DNA of 64,000 nt, taken from NCBI RefSeq assembly GCF_004216755.1, contig NZ_SGWZ01000004.1, forward strand, positions 376,017 through 440,016, given 5' to 3'. The stretch comes from Kerstersia gyiorum. GTDB lineage: Bacteria > Pseudomonadota > Gammaproteobacteria > Burkholderiales > Burkholderiaceae_B. The first letter of the stretch is position 1. The number at the start of each line of letters is the position of its first letter. A model generated the notes under the pieces. It saw only the letters and a program-made list of their open reading frames with translations, made no database searches and had not been told where the DNA came from. This document shows positions 1 to 9,520 of this stretch, one piece after another. The position numbers and the translations under genes were made by a program.

Positions 1-2
1 GC

Positions 3-1190
3 TCAGGCGGGCTTGGCTTGCCAGTAGCGGCGCCAGACGAAAATCGTCATGGTCAGTGCAAAGGCAATGAACAGGCCGCCGACCGTGCCCAGGCTGTTTA
101 TGTCGTAGTGCAGCAATACCGTGCTGCCCATGAGTGCGCCACCGCCGATACCGATATTGAAAATGCCGGAGTAGATCGAAGTGGCGACATCGGCGGAATC
201 CGGTGCGCTGGCAAGCACTTTGGATTGCAGGCCCAGGTAAACGATGGTCATGGATGCGCCCCACACCATGCAGAGTAGCGTGGTGGTGACGGCCGTGGCA
301 GCGGCGAAGTTCAGGGCAAGCAGACAGAGCAGCAAGACGGCCAGGGGGCCGGCAAAGGCTTCGAAGGGGTGGCGCGGCGCATGGCGCGTGAAGATCAGCG
401 TGCCGAGAATACCGGCACCGCCGATAACCAGCAGCATGGATACCACGAAGTTTTCGCTGAACCCGCCGACACGGGTCATGAACGGTGTGAAATAGGTATA
501 GGCGGTGAAGTGGCCGGTCACGATGATAAGCGTGAGCAGGTACGCTTGCAGCAGCGCCGGGCGCTTGAGCACGGTGGGCAGGTTTTTCAGCGGGGCCGGG
601 TTGGTGCTGGGCAGTGGCGGCAGTAGGCGACGCAGCGTGAGCATGACAAGCAGGCTGATGCCGGCGATGCACATGAAGGTGATACGCCAGCCGGTCTGGT
701 GGCCCAGCAGCGTGCCCAGGGGCACGCCCAGCACCGTGGCCAGCGAGCTTCCTGTCACGATGAGACCCAGGCCTTTGGCCTGTTTGCCTTCAGGGGCAAG
801 GCGCACCGCCAGTGGAATGGATATCGACCAGAAGATGGCGTGGCTACAGGCAATGCCGATGCGTGCCGCCATCAGCGAGGAAAAACTCCATGCAAAGCCT
901 GCCAGGATATGGCTGGCGATGAAGATGGCAAACAGGACGAGCAGCAGGCGGCGCCGTTCCTGCGCGGCAGTCAGAAGTGTCAGCGGCAGCGACAGGATGG
1001 CGACCGTCCAGGCGTAGCCTGTCAGCAGCAGGCCTGTGTGGGCCACGTCCATGTCGAAGCTGCGTGCGATATCCGGCAGCAGGCCGATCGGGACGAATTC
1101 CGTGGTGTTGAAGATGAAAGCGGCCAAGGCCAGGCTGACGACCGGCAGCCAGTCACGCCAGCCGGGAGTTGGAGGAGAGGTGGTTTCCAT
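3..1190 (-). CDS. MFS transporter, sugar-efflux/AraJ-like
   Basis: Major facilitator superfamily exporter of about 395 residues in the inner membrane, with roughly 12 hydrophobic segments. The N-terminal FNTTEFVPIGLLPDIA stretch in the first helix is typical of the SotB/AraJ/YdhP-like drug:H+ antiporter group. The frame stays open upstream to 1235, but the ATG at 1190 puts the start just before the first helix and removes a proline-rich non-family leader. The substrate cannot be read from sequence; sugar or drug efflux is what the family suggests. A LysR gene lies just upstream on the same strand (gap 96 bases). The stop codon is only two bases from the window edge. Confidence 0.85.
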   Translation of the reverse strand: METTSPPTPGWRDWLPVVSLALAAFIFNTTEFVPIGLLPDIARSFDMDVAHTGLLLTGYAWTVAILSLPLTLLTAAQERRRLLLVLFAIFIASHILAGFAWSFSSLMAARIGIACSHAIFWSISIPLAVRLAPEGKQAKGLGLIVTGSSLATVLGVPLGTLLGHQTGWRITFMCIAGISLLVMLTLRRLLPPLPSTNPAPLKNLPTVLKRPALLQAYLLTLIIVTGHFTAYTYFTPFMTRVGGFSENFVVSMLLVIGGAGILGTLIFTRHAPRHPFEAFAGPLAVLLLCLLALNFAAATAVTTTLLCMVWGASMTIVYLGLQSKVLASAPDSADVATSIYSGIFNIGIGGGALMGSTVLLHYDINSLGTVGGLFIAFALTMTIFVWRRYWQAKPA

Positions 1191-1286
1191 ATGTGCGCAA
1201 GGAGGAGGGGGCCTGGGAATTATAAAAGCGCCCAAGGGTTTTCACTGATATGGCCGCCATTATTCTATGAGTGCCTGGGTTGCGGT

Positions 1287-2204
1287 CTATGCCGGATTCC
1301 GGTTGTCGTGGGCGGCGAAATCCTGCAACAGCCAATTGCGGAATGTCTGCAGCGAAGGCAGGTGTTCATTTCGCGGTGGGTACACAAGAAAGTAGTTGCG
1401 TTTGCTTTGCACCGGCTCGAACAGTTGCACGAGCTGTCCGCTGGCCAGTTCCTCGGTGACCAGCACCTGTGGTACCAGCCCGATACCCAGGCCAGCCGTC
1501 ACGGCCTGTATCAAGTGCCCGGTCAGCTCAAAGCTCGGGCCCATGCGCATGCGCCGGTGCTCCAGGCCGTGCTTGTCGAACCATTCGCTCCAGGCTTCTG
1601 GTCGAGTAGTAATGCTGAGCAAGGGATAGGCAACGATATCCTCAGGCCTGGCCTGGCCGGCAGAAGGAACGGTGTCAGGGCTGGCAATGACGACAAAGTG
1701 CTCGGCTTGCAGCGCATGGGCGCGCAGGTCGGGCCAGGGGGCTGCGCCGCTACCGGCGCAGATGGCGGCGTCCAGCTCGCTGGCATTGAAGTCGGGCGGC
1801 GCAATGCGTGAATGCAGGTGGATCATGATGCCGGGATGCTGGGCATGGAAATCCGCCAGGCGCGGCATCAGCCACTTGGAGCCGAAGGTAGGCAGGACGG
1901 CCAGGTGCAGTGAGCCTTGCCCGGATTCGTGCGCGAGCGCCTGCAGGGTGGCGCTGCGGATGCGGCCAAGGCCGGCGGCCAGCTCGCGCAGGTAGAGGGC
2001 GCCGACGGCCGTCAATTCGATTTGCCGGCCATGGCGCGTCAGCAGGTTGATGCCCAGGGTTTGCTCGAGCGCCTGCACTTGCCGGCTGACGGCGCTTTGT
2101 GTCAGCCCCAATTCTTCGGCGGCGCGGGTGAAGCTCAGGTGGCGGCCGGATGCCTCAAAGGCCGTCAACAGCGACATGGATGGTGTCAGTTTACGAGGAT
2201 TCAT
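1287..2204 (-). CDS. LysR-family transcriptional regulator, GcvA-like
   Basis: A 305-residue LysR-type regulator. The N-terminal winged helix-turn-helix (about residues 8-66) contains the signature FTRAAEELGLTQSAVSRQVQ, followed by a periplasmic-binding-protein-like effector domain to the C-terminus. The leading MNPRKLTPSMSLLTAFEA pattern is typical of the GcvA subgroup. It is divergent from the large dehydrogenase gene at 2526 and co-directional with the MFS gene at 3, so either could be its target. The long divergent gap contains an inverted repeat at 2218-2245 that could be its site. Effector unknown. Confidence 0.9.
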   Translation of the reverse strand: MNPRKLTPSMSLLTAFEASGRHLSFTRAAEELGLTQSAVSRQVQALEQTLGINLLTRHGRQIELTAVGALYLRELAAGLGRIRSATLQALAHESGQGSLHLAVLPTFGSKWLMPRLADFHAQHPGIMIHLHSRIAPPDFNASELDAAICAGSGAAPWPDLRAHALQAEHFVVIASPDTVPSAGQARPEDIVAYPLLSITTRPEAWSEWFDKHGLEHRRMRMGPSFELTGHLIQAVTAGLGIGLVPQVLVTEELASGQLVQLFEPVQSKRNYFLVYPPRNEHLPSLQTFRNWLLQDFAAHDNRNPA

Positions 2205-2525
2205 TCATAAAACTCATGCAAATCGGGCATAAAATCCATTTTGCATTCTATCCGCGAAGCCGCACAATAGCGCGCATATCCCCTGTCTTGCCTGATGTTT
2301 TTCTCAGCGACCCAGGGGATGGCAAAGGATTGCGGCCGATGGCGGGGAATCCCTTCCGCTCAGTTGCGATTCATTCACATTTATCATTCATTATTGTCCG
2401 GATGCGCTGCCCAGGCACGCGCCCACGCCACGCCTGGCCCGGTAGTGCCGCTTGCGGCAGACTGCATCGTGGCGCCGGCGCCCGCCTGACGATGGCTGGG
2501 CCCGCGCATCCGGTAGGTCAAGCCC
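2205..2525. promoter_or_regulatory. divergent intergenic region with an inverted repeat
   Basis: A 321-base gap between the divergent LysR and dehydrogenase genes. Close to the LysR start is an A/T-rich patch with TGCAAA (2218-2223) and its complement TTTGCA (2240-2245), 16 bases apart, which would suit a LysR dimer site. I see no convincing sigma-70 promoter pair and no conserved small ORF in the rest. Confidence 0.3.
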
Positions 2526-5500
2526 ATGATTGCTACCCTCCCTGTAGAGCGCAAGCTCGCTCCCCATTGCCATGCTTTCCTCGATGCGCTGGCTCGCAGC
2601 GGCTTTGAAGGGGATATTGCTCGTGATGACGCCATGCTGACAGTGCTGTCCACGGATAACTCCGTGTATCAGCGCTTTCCCCAGGCCGCCGTCTTCCCGC
2701 GCCATGCAGAGGACGTGCAGCGGCTGGCGCGGCTGGCGGACCAGGCGGAGTTCCAGCAGGTGGTGCTGACGCCCCGTGGCGGCGGTACCGGCACCAACGG
2801 CCAGTCGCTGACGGACGGGATCGTGGTGGATATTTCGCGCCACATGAACCGGATCCTCGATATTGACGTGGCGAACCGGCGCGTGCGCGTGCAGGCCGGT
2901 GTAGTGAAAGACCAGTTGAACGCGGCGCTCAAGCCGCTGGGTTTTTTCTTTGCGCCGGAGCTGTCGACGTCGAACCGCGCCACGCTGGGCGGAATGATCA
3001 ATACGGACGCCAGCGGGCAGGGCAGCTGCCGCTATGGCAAGACGCGCAACCACGTGCTGGAACTGGATTACGTCTTGCTGGGTGGGCAGCGGATTGCCAG
3101 CCATGTCGTCGATGATGACGAGCTGGCGAGGCGTTGCGGCTTGCCGGGCCGGGCTGGCCTGGTGCACCGGGTGGCCAAGGATATCTTCGATCGCCATCGC
3201 GAACGTATCGTGGCGGGCTTTCCGCCGCTGAACCGCTGCCTTACTGGCTATGACCTGGCTCACCTGCGCGAGACTGACGGCCGTTTCAACCTCAATAGCG
3301 TGCTGTGCGGCGCCGAAGGGTCGCTGGGGTTTGTGGTGGAGGCGACGCTCAATATATTGCCTATCCCCAAGCATTCGGTACTGGTCAATGTGCAGTACGC
3401 CGGCTTCATGGATGCCTTGCGGGATGCGCGTGCGCTGATGGCGACCGAGCCCTTGTCGATAGAAACCGTGGATTCCAAGGTTTTGGGCCTGGCGATGAAG
3501 GATATCGTCTGGCATGGCGTGGCTGAATTTTTCCCGGAACAGGAAAGCGGGCCGGCGCTGGGTATCAACCTGGTTGAGTTCAGCGATGACGACCCTGTAG
3601 CGCTGCAAACCATGGTGGATCGCTTCCTGGACGTGCTGCGTACCGATGACAGCGTGCAGCGCCTGGGTTATACGCTGGCCGAGGGGCGCGAGAATGTCAC
3701 CAAGGTGTACGGCATGCGCAAACGTGCCGTCGGCCTGCTCGGCAACGCCCAGGGCGAAGCCCGGCCGCAACCGTTCGTGGAAGATGCGGCCGTGCCGCCG
3801 GAAAACCTGCCGGAATTCATTGCCGAATTCCGTGCGCTGCTCGATAGTCATGGCCTGCAATATGGCATGTTCGGCCACGTGGATGCAGGCGTGCTGCACG
3901 TGCGCCCGGCGCTGGACATGAAGGACCCAGCCCAGGCGGCCTTGCTGCGCCCGATTTCCGATGCAGTGGCGGCGCTGGCGCAGCGTTACGGCGGACTGCT
4001 CTGGGGTGAGCATGGCAAGGGGGTGCGCTCGGAATATGCGCCCAAGTTCTTCGGCGAGCTCTATCCTTTGCTGCAATCGTTGAAAACGGCGTTCGACCCG
4101 CGCAACCAGTTGAATCCGGGCAAGATCGCCACGCCCACGGCGGCAACCAAGCCCTTGCTGCGCATCGACGGCGTGCCCCTGCGCGGCGAGCGGGACCGGG
4201 AAATCGACGAGCGCGTATGGAGCAGCTACGGCGCGGCCATGCATTGCAATGGCAATGGCGCCTGCTACAACTATGACCCGGACGATGCCATGTGCCCGTC
4301 GTGGAAGGCGACGCGCGACCGGGTGCAATCGCCCAAGGGCCGTGCATCGCTCATGCGCGAATGGCTCTGGCGCCAGCAGAAGGAGGGCGTGGATGTGCTG
4401 CAAAGCGCCGAAGTGGCGCGCCGCCAGCCGCTCTGGCGCAGTTTGCCGGCCAAGGCGGGCAATGCCTGGCGCCGCTGGCGCGGCGAGCAGGATTTTTCGC
4501 ATGAGGTCTACGATGCCATGGCGGGTTGCCTGGCGTGCAAGTCCTGTAGCGGGCAGTGCCCCATCAAGGTGGATGTTCCTGCATTCCGCGCGCGTTTTCT
4601 GGAGCTTTACCACAGCCGCTACTTCCGTCCGATGAAGGATTACCTGGTCGGTTCGCTGGAGTCCACCGTGCCGACCCTGGCGCGTTATCCCAAGGCCTAC
4701 AACGCCGTCATGGGGGCAGGGCTGACCCGTAAGCTGCTGGCGCGCACCGCCGGCCTGTCGGATAGCCCCTTGCTAGATACCCGCGACTTTGGTGCCCTGA
4801 AACGGCAGTGGCGTGTGGCAATGGCCACGCCACAGGCATTGGCTGCGCTGAGCCCGGCGGAACGCGCGCGCAGCGTGGTACTGGTGCAGGACGCTTTTAC
4901 GCGCTATTTCGATACCGGTGTGCTGGCAGACTGGCTGGCGCTGGTGTCCCTGCTGGGCTTCAGGATCTTTTTGGCGCCTTTCATGCCTAATGGCAAGCCC
5001 ATGCAGGTGCAAGGCTTTCTGAAGGGTTTTGAAAAAGCGGCGCGTCGCAATGCGGCCCGACTCAAGGCGTTGGCAGATACTGGCGTGCCGCTGGTGGGGT
5101 TGGACCCGGCCATGACGCTGACCTATCGGCAGGAGTACTTGCGCTTGCTGGGGGATGCCGCGCCTGATGTCCGCCTGCCACAGGAATGGTTGCTGGATGT
5201 GGTGCCGGAACCCCAGGCTGGCGCGGTGGTGGATGCACAGCCGTATCTGCTCATGGCGCACTGCACGGAAAAAACCAATGCCCCCGCAAGTGTGGCGGTA
5301 TGGCAAAAAGTATTCGAGCGATTTGGGCTTATTCTGAAAATGCAAGCAAGCGGATGTTGCGGAATGTCAGGAACTTATGGCCACGAAACGCGTAACCAGG
5401 AGACCTCGCGCGTTATTTTCTCGCAGTCCTGGGAACCTGTCTTAATTAGCAATGGCGCGACTTCAAGGGTGCTGGCCGATGGTTACTCCTGTCGCAGCCA

Positions 5501-5648
5501 GGTCAAGCGCTTCTCGCCCTACGAGACACGCCACCCGCTGCAGGCATTGCGCGATCATGTGCAGCAAAGGATGCACATAAGTTCAGGTGCAGCTATTATT
5601 GAGGCTCAGTTAAACACTACAGAATTGTCTGTCTCAATATCATCATGA
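2526..5648 (+). CDS. ydiJ: FAD-linked oxidase / Fe-S dehydrogenase, YdiJ type (D-2-hydroxyacid dehydrogenase)
   Basis: A 1040-residue flavoprotein fused to an iron-sulfur module. The N-terminal half is a PCMH-type FAD domain (LTPRGGGTGTNGQSL near residue 80) with the FAD-oxidase C-terminal domain following. Near residue 670 is a 4Fe-4S motif CLACKSCSGQCP, and near residue 945 a CCG-type motif SGCCGMSGTYGHE. This order and length match the YdiJ family (E. coli YdiJ is about 1018 residues), linked to D-2-hydroxyglutarate oxidation with electrons passed towards the respiratory chain; the exact substrate here is inference. The stop codon overlaps the start of the ArsR gene (ATGA), so the two are translationally coupled. 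Confidence 0.88.
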   Translation: MIATLPVERKLAPHCHAFLDALARSGFEGDIARDDAMLTVLSTDNSVYQRFPQAAVFPRHAEDVQRLARLADQAEFQQVVLTPRGGGTGTNGQSLTDGIVVDISRHMNRILDIDVANRRVRVQAGVVKDQLNAALKPLGFFFAPELSTSNRATLGGMINTDASGQGSCRYGKTRNHVLELDYVLLGGQRIASHVVDDDELARRCGLPGRAGLVHRVAKDIFDRHRERIVAGFPPLNRCLTGYDLAHLRETDGRFNLNSVLCGAEGSLGFVVEATLNILPIPKHSVLVNVQYAGFMDALRDARALMATEPLSIETVDSKVLGLAMKDIVWHGVAEFFPEQESGPALGINLVEFSDDDPVALQTMVDRFLDVLRTDDSVQRLGYTLAEGRENVTKVYGMRKRAVGLLGNAQGEARPQPFVEDAAVPPENLPEFIAEFRALLDSHGLQYGMFGHVDAGVLHVRPALDMKDPAQAALLRPISDAVAALAQRYGGLLWGEHGKGVRSEYAPKFFGELYPLLQSLKTAFDPRNQLNPGKIATPTAATKPLLRIDGVPLRGERDREIDERVWSSYGAAMHCNGNGACYNYDPDDAMCPSWKATRDRVQSPKGRASLMREWLWRQQKEGVDVLQSAEVARRQPLWRSLPAKAGNAWRRWRGEQDFSHEVYDAMAGCLACKSCSGQCPIKVDVPAFRARFLELYHSRYFRPMKDYLVGSLESTVPTLARYPKAYNAVMGAGLTRKLLARTAGLSDSPLLDTRDFGALKRQWRVAMATPQALAALSPAERARSVVLVQDAFTRYFDTGVLADWLALVSLLGFRIFLAPFMPNGKPMQVQGFLKGFEKAARRNAARLKALADTGVPLVGLDPAMTLTYRQEYLRLLGDAAPDVRLPQEWLLDVVPEPQAGAVVDAQPYLLMAHCTEKTNAPASVAVWQKVFERFGLILKMQASGCCGMSGTYGHETRNQETSRVIFSQSWEPVLISNGATSRVLADGYSCRSQVKRFSPYETRHPLQALRDHVQQRMHISSGAAIIEAQLNTTELSVSISS

Positions 5649-6100
5649 CGATCAGCCCACGTGAAGATCTCGTACAGCGTGAAGAAGCCGCTATTCCGGC
5701 CTCCCACTCCGCTGCAGAAGCCCAAGGCCGGAATGCGGACCCCAGTCCGCGCCCCGGCGCCGCCAAGGGCAAGGGCGGTAGCTTGGCAGCCAAAGCGCTG
5801 TGCCAGTTCCTGGATGCCGACGCCGAACAGGCCGCGGCGTTGTTGCGCGCCGCAGGCAACCCGCGCCGTTTGCTGGTGCTTTGCCTGTTGATAGAAAACG
5901 GGGAAATGTCGGTAGGCAGCCTGCTCGAACATCTGGATCTCAGCCAGTCAGCCCTGTCGCAGCACCTGGCGCGCATGCGCGAAGAAGGCCTGGTGACCTA
6001 TCGCCGCGCTTCGCAAACCCTCTACTATCGTATCGACGATGAGCGCGTCCGCCAGTTGATTGCCGCGCTCAAGGATATCTACAGCCCGCAACAGGCTTGA
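5645..6100 (+). CDS. ArsR-family winged-helix regulator
   Basis: A 151-residue protein with a low-complexity N-terminal 45 residues and then an ArsR/SmtB-type winged helix. The recognition region reads LDLSQSALSQHLARMREEGL and is followed by the wing RRASQTLYYRI. The classical metal-binding ELCVCDL sequence is absent; the equivalent position reads NGEMSVGSLL. There are cysteines near residues 53 and 80. Metal sensing is therefore not supported, and redox or metabolite sensing is possible. It overlaps the dehydrogenase stop by four bases, implying co-expression and possibly feedback control of that gene. It converges with dctD. Confidence 0.85.
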   Translation: MTISPREDLVQREEAAIPASHSAAEAQGRNADPSPRPGAAKGKGGSLAAKALCQFLDADAEQAAALLRAAGNPRRLLVLCLLIENGEMSVGSLLEHLDLSQSALSQHLARMREEGLVTYRRASQTLYYRIDDERVRQLIAALKDIYSPQQA

Positions 6101-6143
6101 TCCCTTACGCCGCCGGGCGCCGGGCGTGGCCTCATCAGCGGGT

Positions 6144-7505
6144 CTAGTCCGGTGTATCGCCAGCGGTGCCGTTGTCCGCAAAGCTGCTGCGCTGTATGCC
6201 ATGGCGCTGCAGCTTGTCGTAGAAAGTCTTGCGCGGTATTCCCAGCGCGGCAATCGTGTCCTTGACACTGCCGCGACAGGCAAGCAGCGTTTGCCTGATC
6301 ACCTGTGCTTCATAGCGTTCCATGCGTTCCGGCAGCGTCAGTCCTGCCGGCAGTGCAGGCATGGTCTCGTGCCGCGTCAGCCCCAGCACATGACGCTCGG
6401 CGTAATGAGCCAGTTCCCGGACATTGCCTGGCCAGTCATGCATTTCCAGCTGGGCCAGGGTTTGCGCATCAGGCGGCGGAGCAGGGCGTGAAAACTTCCT
6501 GCCCGCCAGTGCACAGAAATGGGCAAATAGCAGCGGGATGTCCTCCCTGCGCTCGCGCAGCGGCGGCAGGCGCAGGGTAATGACATTCAAGCGGTAATAC
6601 AGGTCCGCGCGAAAGTTCGCGCGCTGCGCAGGGTCGCCCAGGTCGACCTTGCTGGCTGCCACGACGCGCAGGTCCACGGCGCGTTCCTCGTTGCTGCCCA
6701 GCGGTTGCACTTTGCGGTTTTCCAGCACGCGCAGCAGGCGGGTCTGAGCCGCCAACGGCATGCTTTCGATTTCGTCCAGGAACAGCGTGCCCCGGCTGGC
6801 ATGCTCGATCAAACCGGTGCGGCGTTTCTGCGCGCCGGTAAAGGCGCCGGCTTCGTGGCCGAACAGCTCGCTTTCGATGATGTTTTCAGGTAGTGCGCCA
6901 CAATTGACTGCTACCAGATGATGTGGTGCGCGCTTGCTCCAGCGGTGTAGCAAGGTTGCCACGACTTCCTTGCCGCTGCCGGTTTCACCCTCGATCAGGA
7001 CGTCGGCGTCGGCGTCGGCGATATGGCGTAGCGTGTTGCGCAGCCTGGCCATCACTGCGGAATCGCCCAGTAAGGGAGGGCCGCCCGCATCGGTTTGCAA
7101 CGCTTGTTGCAAGGCGCGGTTTTCCATACAGAGGCGGCGTTGCGTGGCGGCGTGGCGCGCAGCCGTAAGCAACTGATCCGGCGCATAAGGCTTGGTGAGG
7201 AAATCGTAGGCGCCTTCCTGCATGGCCTGCACGGCCATGGCAATGGTGCCGTGGCCCGTAATGAGGATGACCGGCAATTCCGGGTCGCGGGTGCGTAGCA
7301 GGCGGAACAGGTCGATGCCGTTCATGCCGGGCATGCGGATGTCGCTGATGACAGCGCCGGGGTAGTCGGGTGGCAGCTGCTCCAGGGCTTCCTGGGCATT
7401 GTTGAATGCCGTGACCTCGAAACCGGCCAGTTCCAGGCTTTGGACCGTTGCCGCGAGCAGGTCGGGGTCGTCGTCGATGAAGGCGATGTGCAGGGGCGGA
7501 GTCAT
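6144..7505 (-). CDS. dctD: sigma-54-dependent response regulator DctD
   Basis: C4-dicarboxylate response regulator of 453 residues. Receiver domain at residues 1-120, with acidic pocket DDD and phosphoacceptor Asp in SDIRMPGM. AAA+ sigma-54 interaction domain at about 145-370, with Walker A GETGSGKE, the sigma-54 contact loop GAFTGA, and Walker B GTLFLDEIE. A C-terminal Fis-type HTH ends the protein (TIAALGIPRKTFYDKLQRHGI). The start overlaps the dctB stop by four bases. It should activate the sigma-54 promoter of dctA at 9521-9536, probably by binding the two palindromes in the dctB-dctA gap. Confidence 0.93.
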   Translation of the reverse strand: MTPPLHIAFIDDDPDLLAATVQSLELAGFEVTAFNNAQEALEQLPPDYPGAVISDIRMPGMNGIDLFRLLRTRDPELPVILITGHGTIAMAVQAMQEGAYDFLTKPYAPDQLLTAARHAATQRRLCMENRALQQALQTDAGGPPLLGDSAVMARLRNTLRHIADADADVLIEGETGSGKEVVATLLHRWSKRAPHHLVAVNCGALPENIIESELFGHEAGAFTGAQKRRTGLIEHASRGTLFLDEIESMPLAAQTRLLRVLENRKVQPLGSNEERAVDLRVVAASKVDLGDPAQRANFRADLYYRLNVITLRLPPLRERREDIPLLFAHFCALAGRKFSRPAPPPDAQTLAQLEMHDWPGNVRELAHYAERHVLGLTRHETMPALPAGLTLPERMERYEAQVIRQTLLACRGSVKDTIAALGIPRKTFYDKLQRHGIQRSSFADNGTAGDTPD

Positions 7506-9361
7506 GACTGGCTGAGCGGCAGAGTGATAACGAAATGGGCGCCTGCGCCGGGCTGGGAACGTTCTTCCAGCTTGCCGCCGAAGGCGTGGATGAGGTCGTG
7601 CGAGATCAACAGGCCCAGTCCGAGCCCTTCGCTGCGTCCCGAGGCAAAGGGCATGAACAGGCGGGCGCGCATTTCCGCAGAAATGCCTGGGCCGTTGTCC
7701 TGCAAATGAATTTCCGCCACACCATCGCTGGCACAGGCATGCATGACGATGCGGCCGCCGGGCTGCTCGCCGAGCGCATCCAGGGAGTTGCGTATCAGGT
7801 TGGTGAATACCTGTTCGAGCCGGACTTGCGCGGCTCGTACGCTGAGATTCGGCGGCACGCCATGGATATCCAGTTCTACACCCTGGCGTCTGGCGCGATG
7901 GGCCAGGAGCAACAAGGCATTGTCCAGCGCCTCGCGGACGCTGATGTCCGCGCTTTCCTCTTCAGTCTTGCGTGAATAGTGGCACAGCTGCGAGGTGATC
8001 AGCCCGATGCGGTCGGTGAGCTTGTCTATGGCGTCCAGGGTACGCGAGATGCCATCCGGGTCGCGGCGTTCCACGTAGGTGCGGCTGTTGGCCGCATACA
8101 TGCGCAGGGCTGCCACAGGCTGATTGATTTCATGCGCCACGCCAGCGGCAATCTGGCCGAGAAAAGACAGTTTGTCTGCCTGCTCCAGCTGCTCGCGCAG
8201 TTCACGCGCCCGTGCCCGGGAAGCCTGCAGCGCCTTCATTTCATTTTCCAGCTGGCGGTTGGCATGACGCAGCGCTTCCGTGCGTTCCTCAACCAGGCGT
8301 TCGAGTTCGCGGCGCTGGTTGCTCTGCTGCGCGGCATGCTCCCGGGCCCGTTGGTTGCGTTGCAGCCACAGCGCAGCCAGCGCCAGCAGGGCAACGACTG
8401 CCAGTATCGCGGTTAGCCTCGCTGTCGTGGTGTGGCGGGCCAACTGGCTGCGGGTAGGGGCCAGTGCATGCAAGGTCCAGCGGCTGTCTTCGATGCCTGC
8501 CTGGTCTTCCAGATAGGTTTCGGCATTATCCAGCAGCAAAGCGGCGCCGCCCTGGTTCTGGCGGCGCAGCGGCAGCGCCTGCAAGGGGGCATCGCCGAAA
8601 GGCTGGGCCGACATGAGAGCCTGGCGGCGTGGCGCCGGCAGGGAGCCGTCCGTCATGAACAGCCATTCTGGCCGGCTGCTCAGGATGACCACGCCATCGG
8701 CATCCGTGACGAACAGGGTATCCTGGTAGCGTTGCCATTCCTCTTCCAGTTGCAGGAATTCCAGCTTGGCAATGATGACGCCGGCCGTGGCCGCCTGCGG
8801 CATTTCCAGGCGTCTTGAAAAATAAAGGCCGGGACGATGGCTGGACGTTCCCAGGGCAAAATATTCGGCCTGCCCGGTTTTCAATGCCTGGGTGACATAT
8901 GGCCGGAACAGGAAATTCTGGCCGACAAAGTTTTCAGGCCGGTTCCAGTTGCTTGCAGCCAGGGTCTCGCCTTGTTCATTGACCAGGTACAACACGCTGG
9001 CGCCGGTTTCCTGCGCCAGGCGCTCGAGTTTGTGGTTGAGCGCCTGGACGGCATCGGCACCGGACTGGCCGGACAGCACGTGACGGAATTCCGGATCCTG
9101 TGCCAGCACGAACGGCAGCGCACGGTATTTCTTGCGGATGTTGCTGATGACATCGGCCTGGCTGTGCGCCAGGCTGTCCAACCGTTCCTGCAATGCAGCC
9201 AGCGTCTGTGTCCGGCTGGCGTTGCCGGCCAGCCAGAAGGCCAGGACCAGCGCCACGCATGCCGCCACGCCCAGCACCAGCCATTCACGCCGCAAACGCC
9301 GGGCGAGCCCGGGCATGTCCAGGGAAGAGGGCGGGTACAGGCTCGCAGGTGGTTGAGACAT
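7502..9361 (-). CDS. dctB: C4-dicarboxylate sensor histidine kinase DctB
   Basis: A 619-residue membrane sensor kinase. TM1 lies near residues 28-47 and TM2 near 310-330, enclosing a ~260-residue periplasmic region of the size expected for the double PDC/Cache sensor of DctB. A coiled-coil follows (about 335-395). The kinase core has H-box GVAHEINQPVAAL, N-box NLIRNSLDAL, G1 DNGPGI and G2 GLGLGL. It phosphorylates DctD in response to external succinate, fumarate or malate, often with DctA modulating signalling. The first palindromic candidate site begins only four bases upstream of the start codon, which suggests autoregulation. Confidence 0.93.
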   Translation of the reverse strand: MSQPPASLYPPSSLDMPGLARRLRREWLVLGVAACVALVLAFWLAGNASRTQTLAALQERLDSLAHSQADVISNIRKKYRALPFVLAQDPEFRHVLSGQSGADAVQALNHKLERLAQETGASVLYLVNEQGETLAASNWNRPENFVGQNFLFRPYVTQALKTGQAEYFALGTSSHRPGLYFSRRLEMPQAATAGVIIAKLEFLQLEEEWQRYQDTLFVTDADGVVILSSRPEWLFMTDGSLPAPRRQALMSAQPFGDAPLQALPLRRQNQGGAALLLDNAETYLEDQAGIEDSRWTLHALAPTRSQLARHTTTARLTAILAVVALLALAALWLQRNQRAREHAAQQSNQRRELERLVEERTEALRHANRQLENEMKALQASRARARELREQLEQADKLSFLGQIAAGVAHEINQPVAALRMYAANSRTYVERRDPDGISRTLDAIDKLTDRIGLITSQLCHYSRKTEEESADISVREALDNALLLLAHRARRQGVELDIHGVPPNLSVRAAQVRLEQVFTNLIRNSLDALGEQPGGRIVMHACASDGVAEIHLQDNGPGISAEMRARLFMPFASGRSEGLGLGLLISHDLIHAFGGKLEERSQPGAGAHFVITLPLSQS

Positions 9362-9364
9362 GGT

Positions 9365-9382
9365 TGTGTGAAAAATCGCACT
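9365..9382. promoter_or_regulatory. candidate DctD-binding palindrome, site 1
   Basis: Reads TGTGTG-N6-CGCACT, an imperfect palindrome directly upstream of dctB. It shares its half-sites and spacing with site 2, 31 bases away (about three helical turns), which suits cooperative binding by two activator dimers. Confidence 0.65.
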
Positions 9383-9395
9383 TTCTGAAATTTAT

Positions 9396-9413
9396 TGTGT
9401 GGATTTTCGCACA
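9396..9413. promoter_or_regulatory. candidate DctD-binding palindrome, site 2
   Basis: Reads TGTGTG-N6-CGCACA, a near-perfect dyad. It resembles the TGTGCG-N6-CGCACA type of site described for rhizobial DctD. It sits about 110 bases upstream of the sigma-54 promoter, a normal enhancer distance. Confidence 0.7.
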
Positions 9414-9520
9414 TATCTTCATGCTCCGGGTGTCGTGGGCGGCTTGCCGCTCGCGCAGTCGTTTTAGCAAGACCCACTTCTGGCGCGCTTTTTCAGGTGC
9501 TGTTCGGATTTCCCTGCTGT

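Noticed and set aside
2391..4613. 740-codon minus-strand open frame
   Set aside because: Antisense to the ydiJ-type gene. It has no family pattern and is rich in His, Arg and Gln, typical of a shadow frame.
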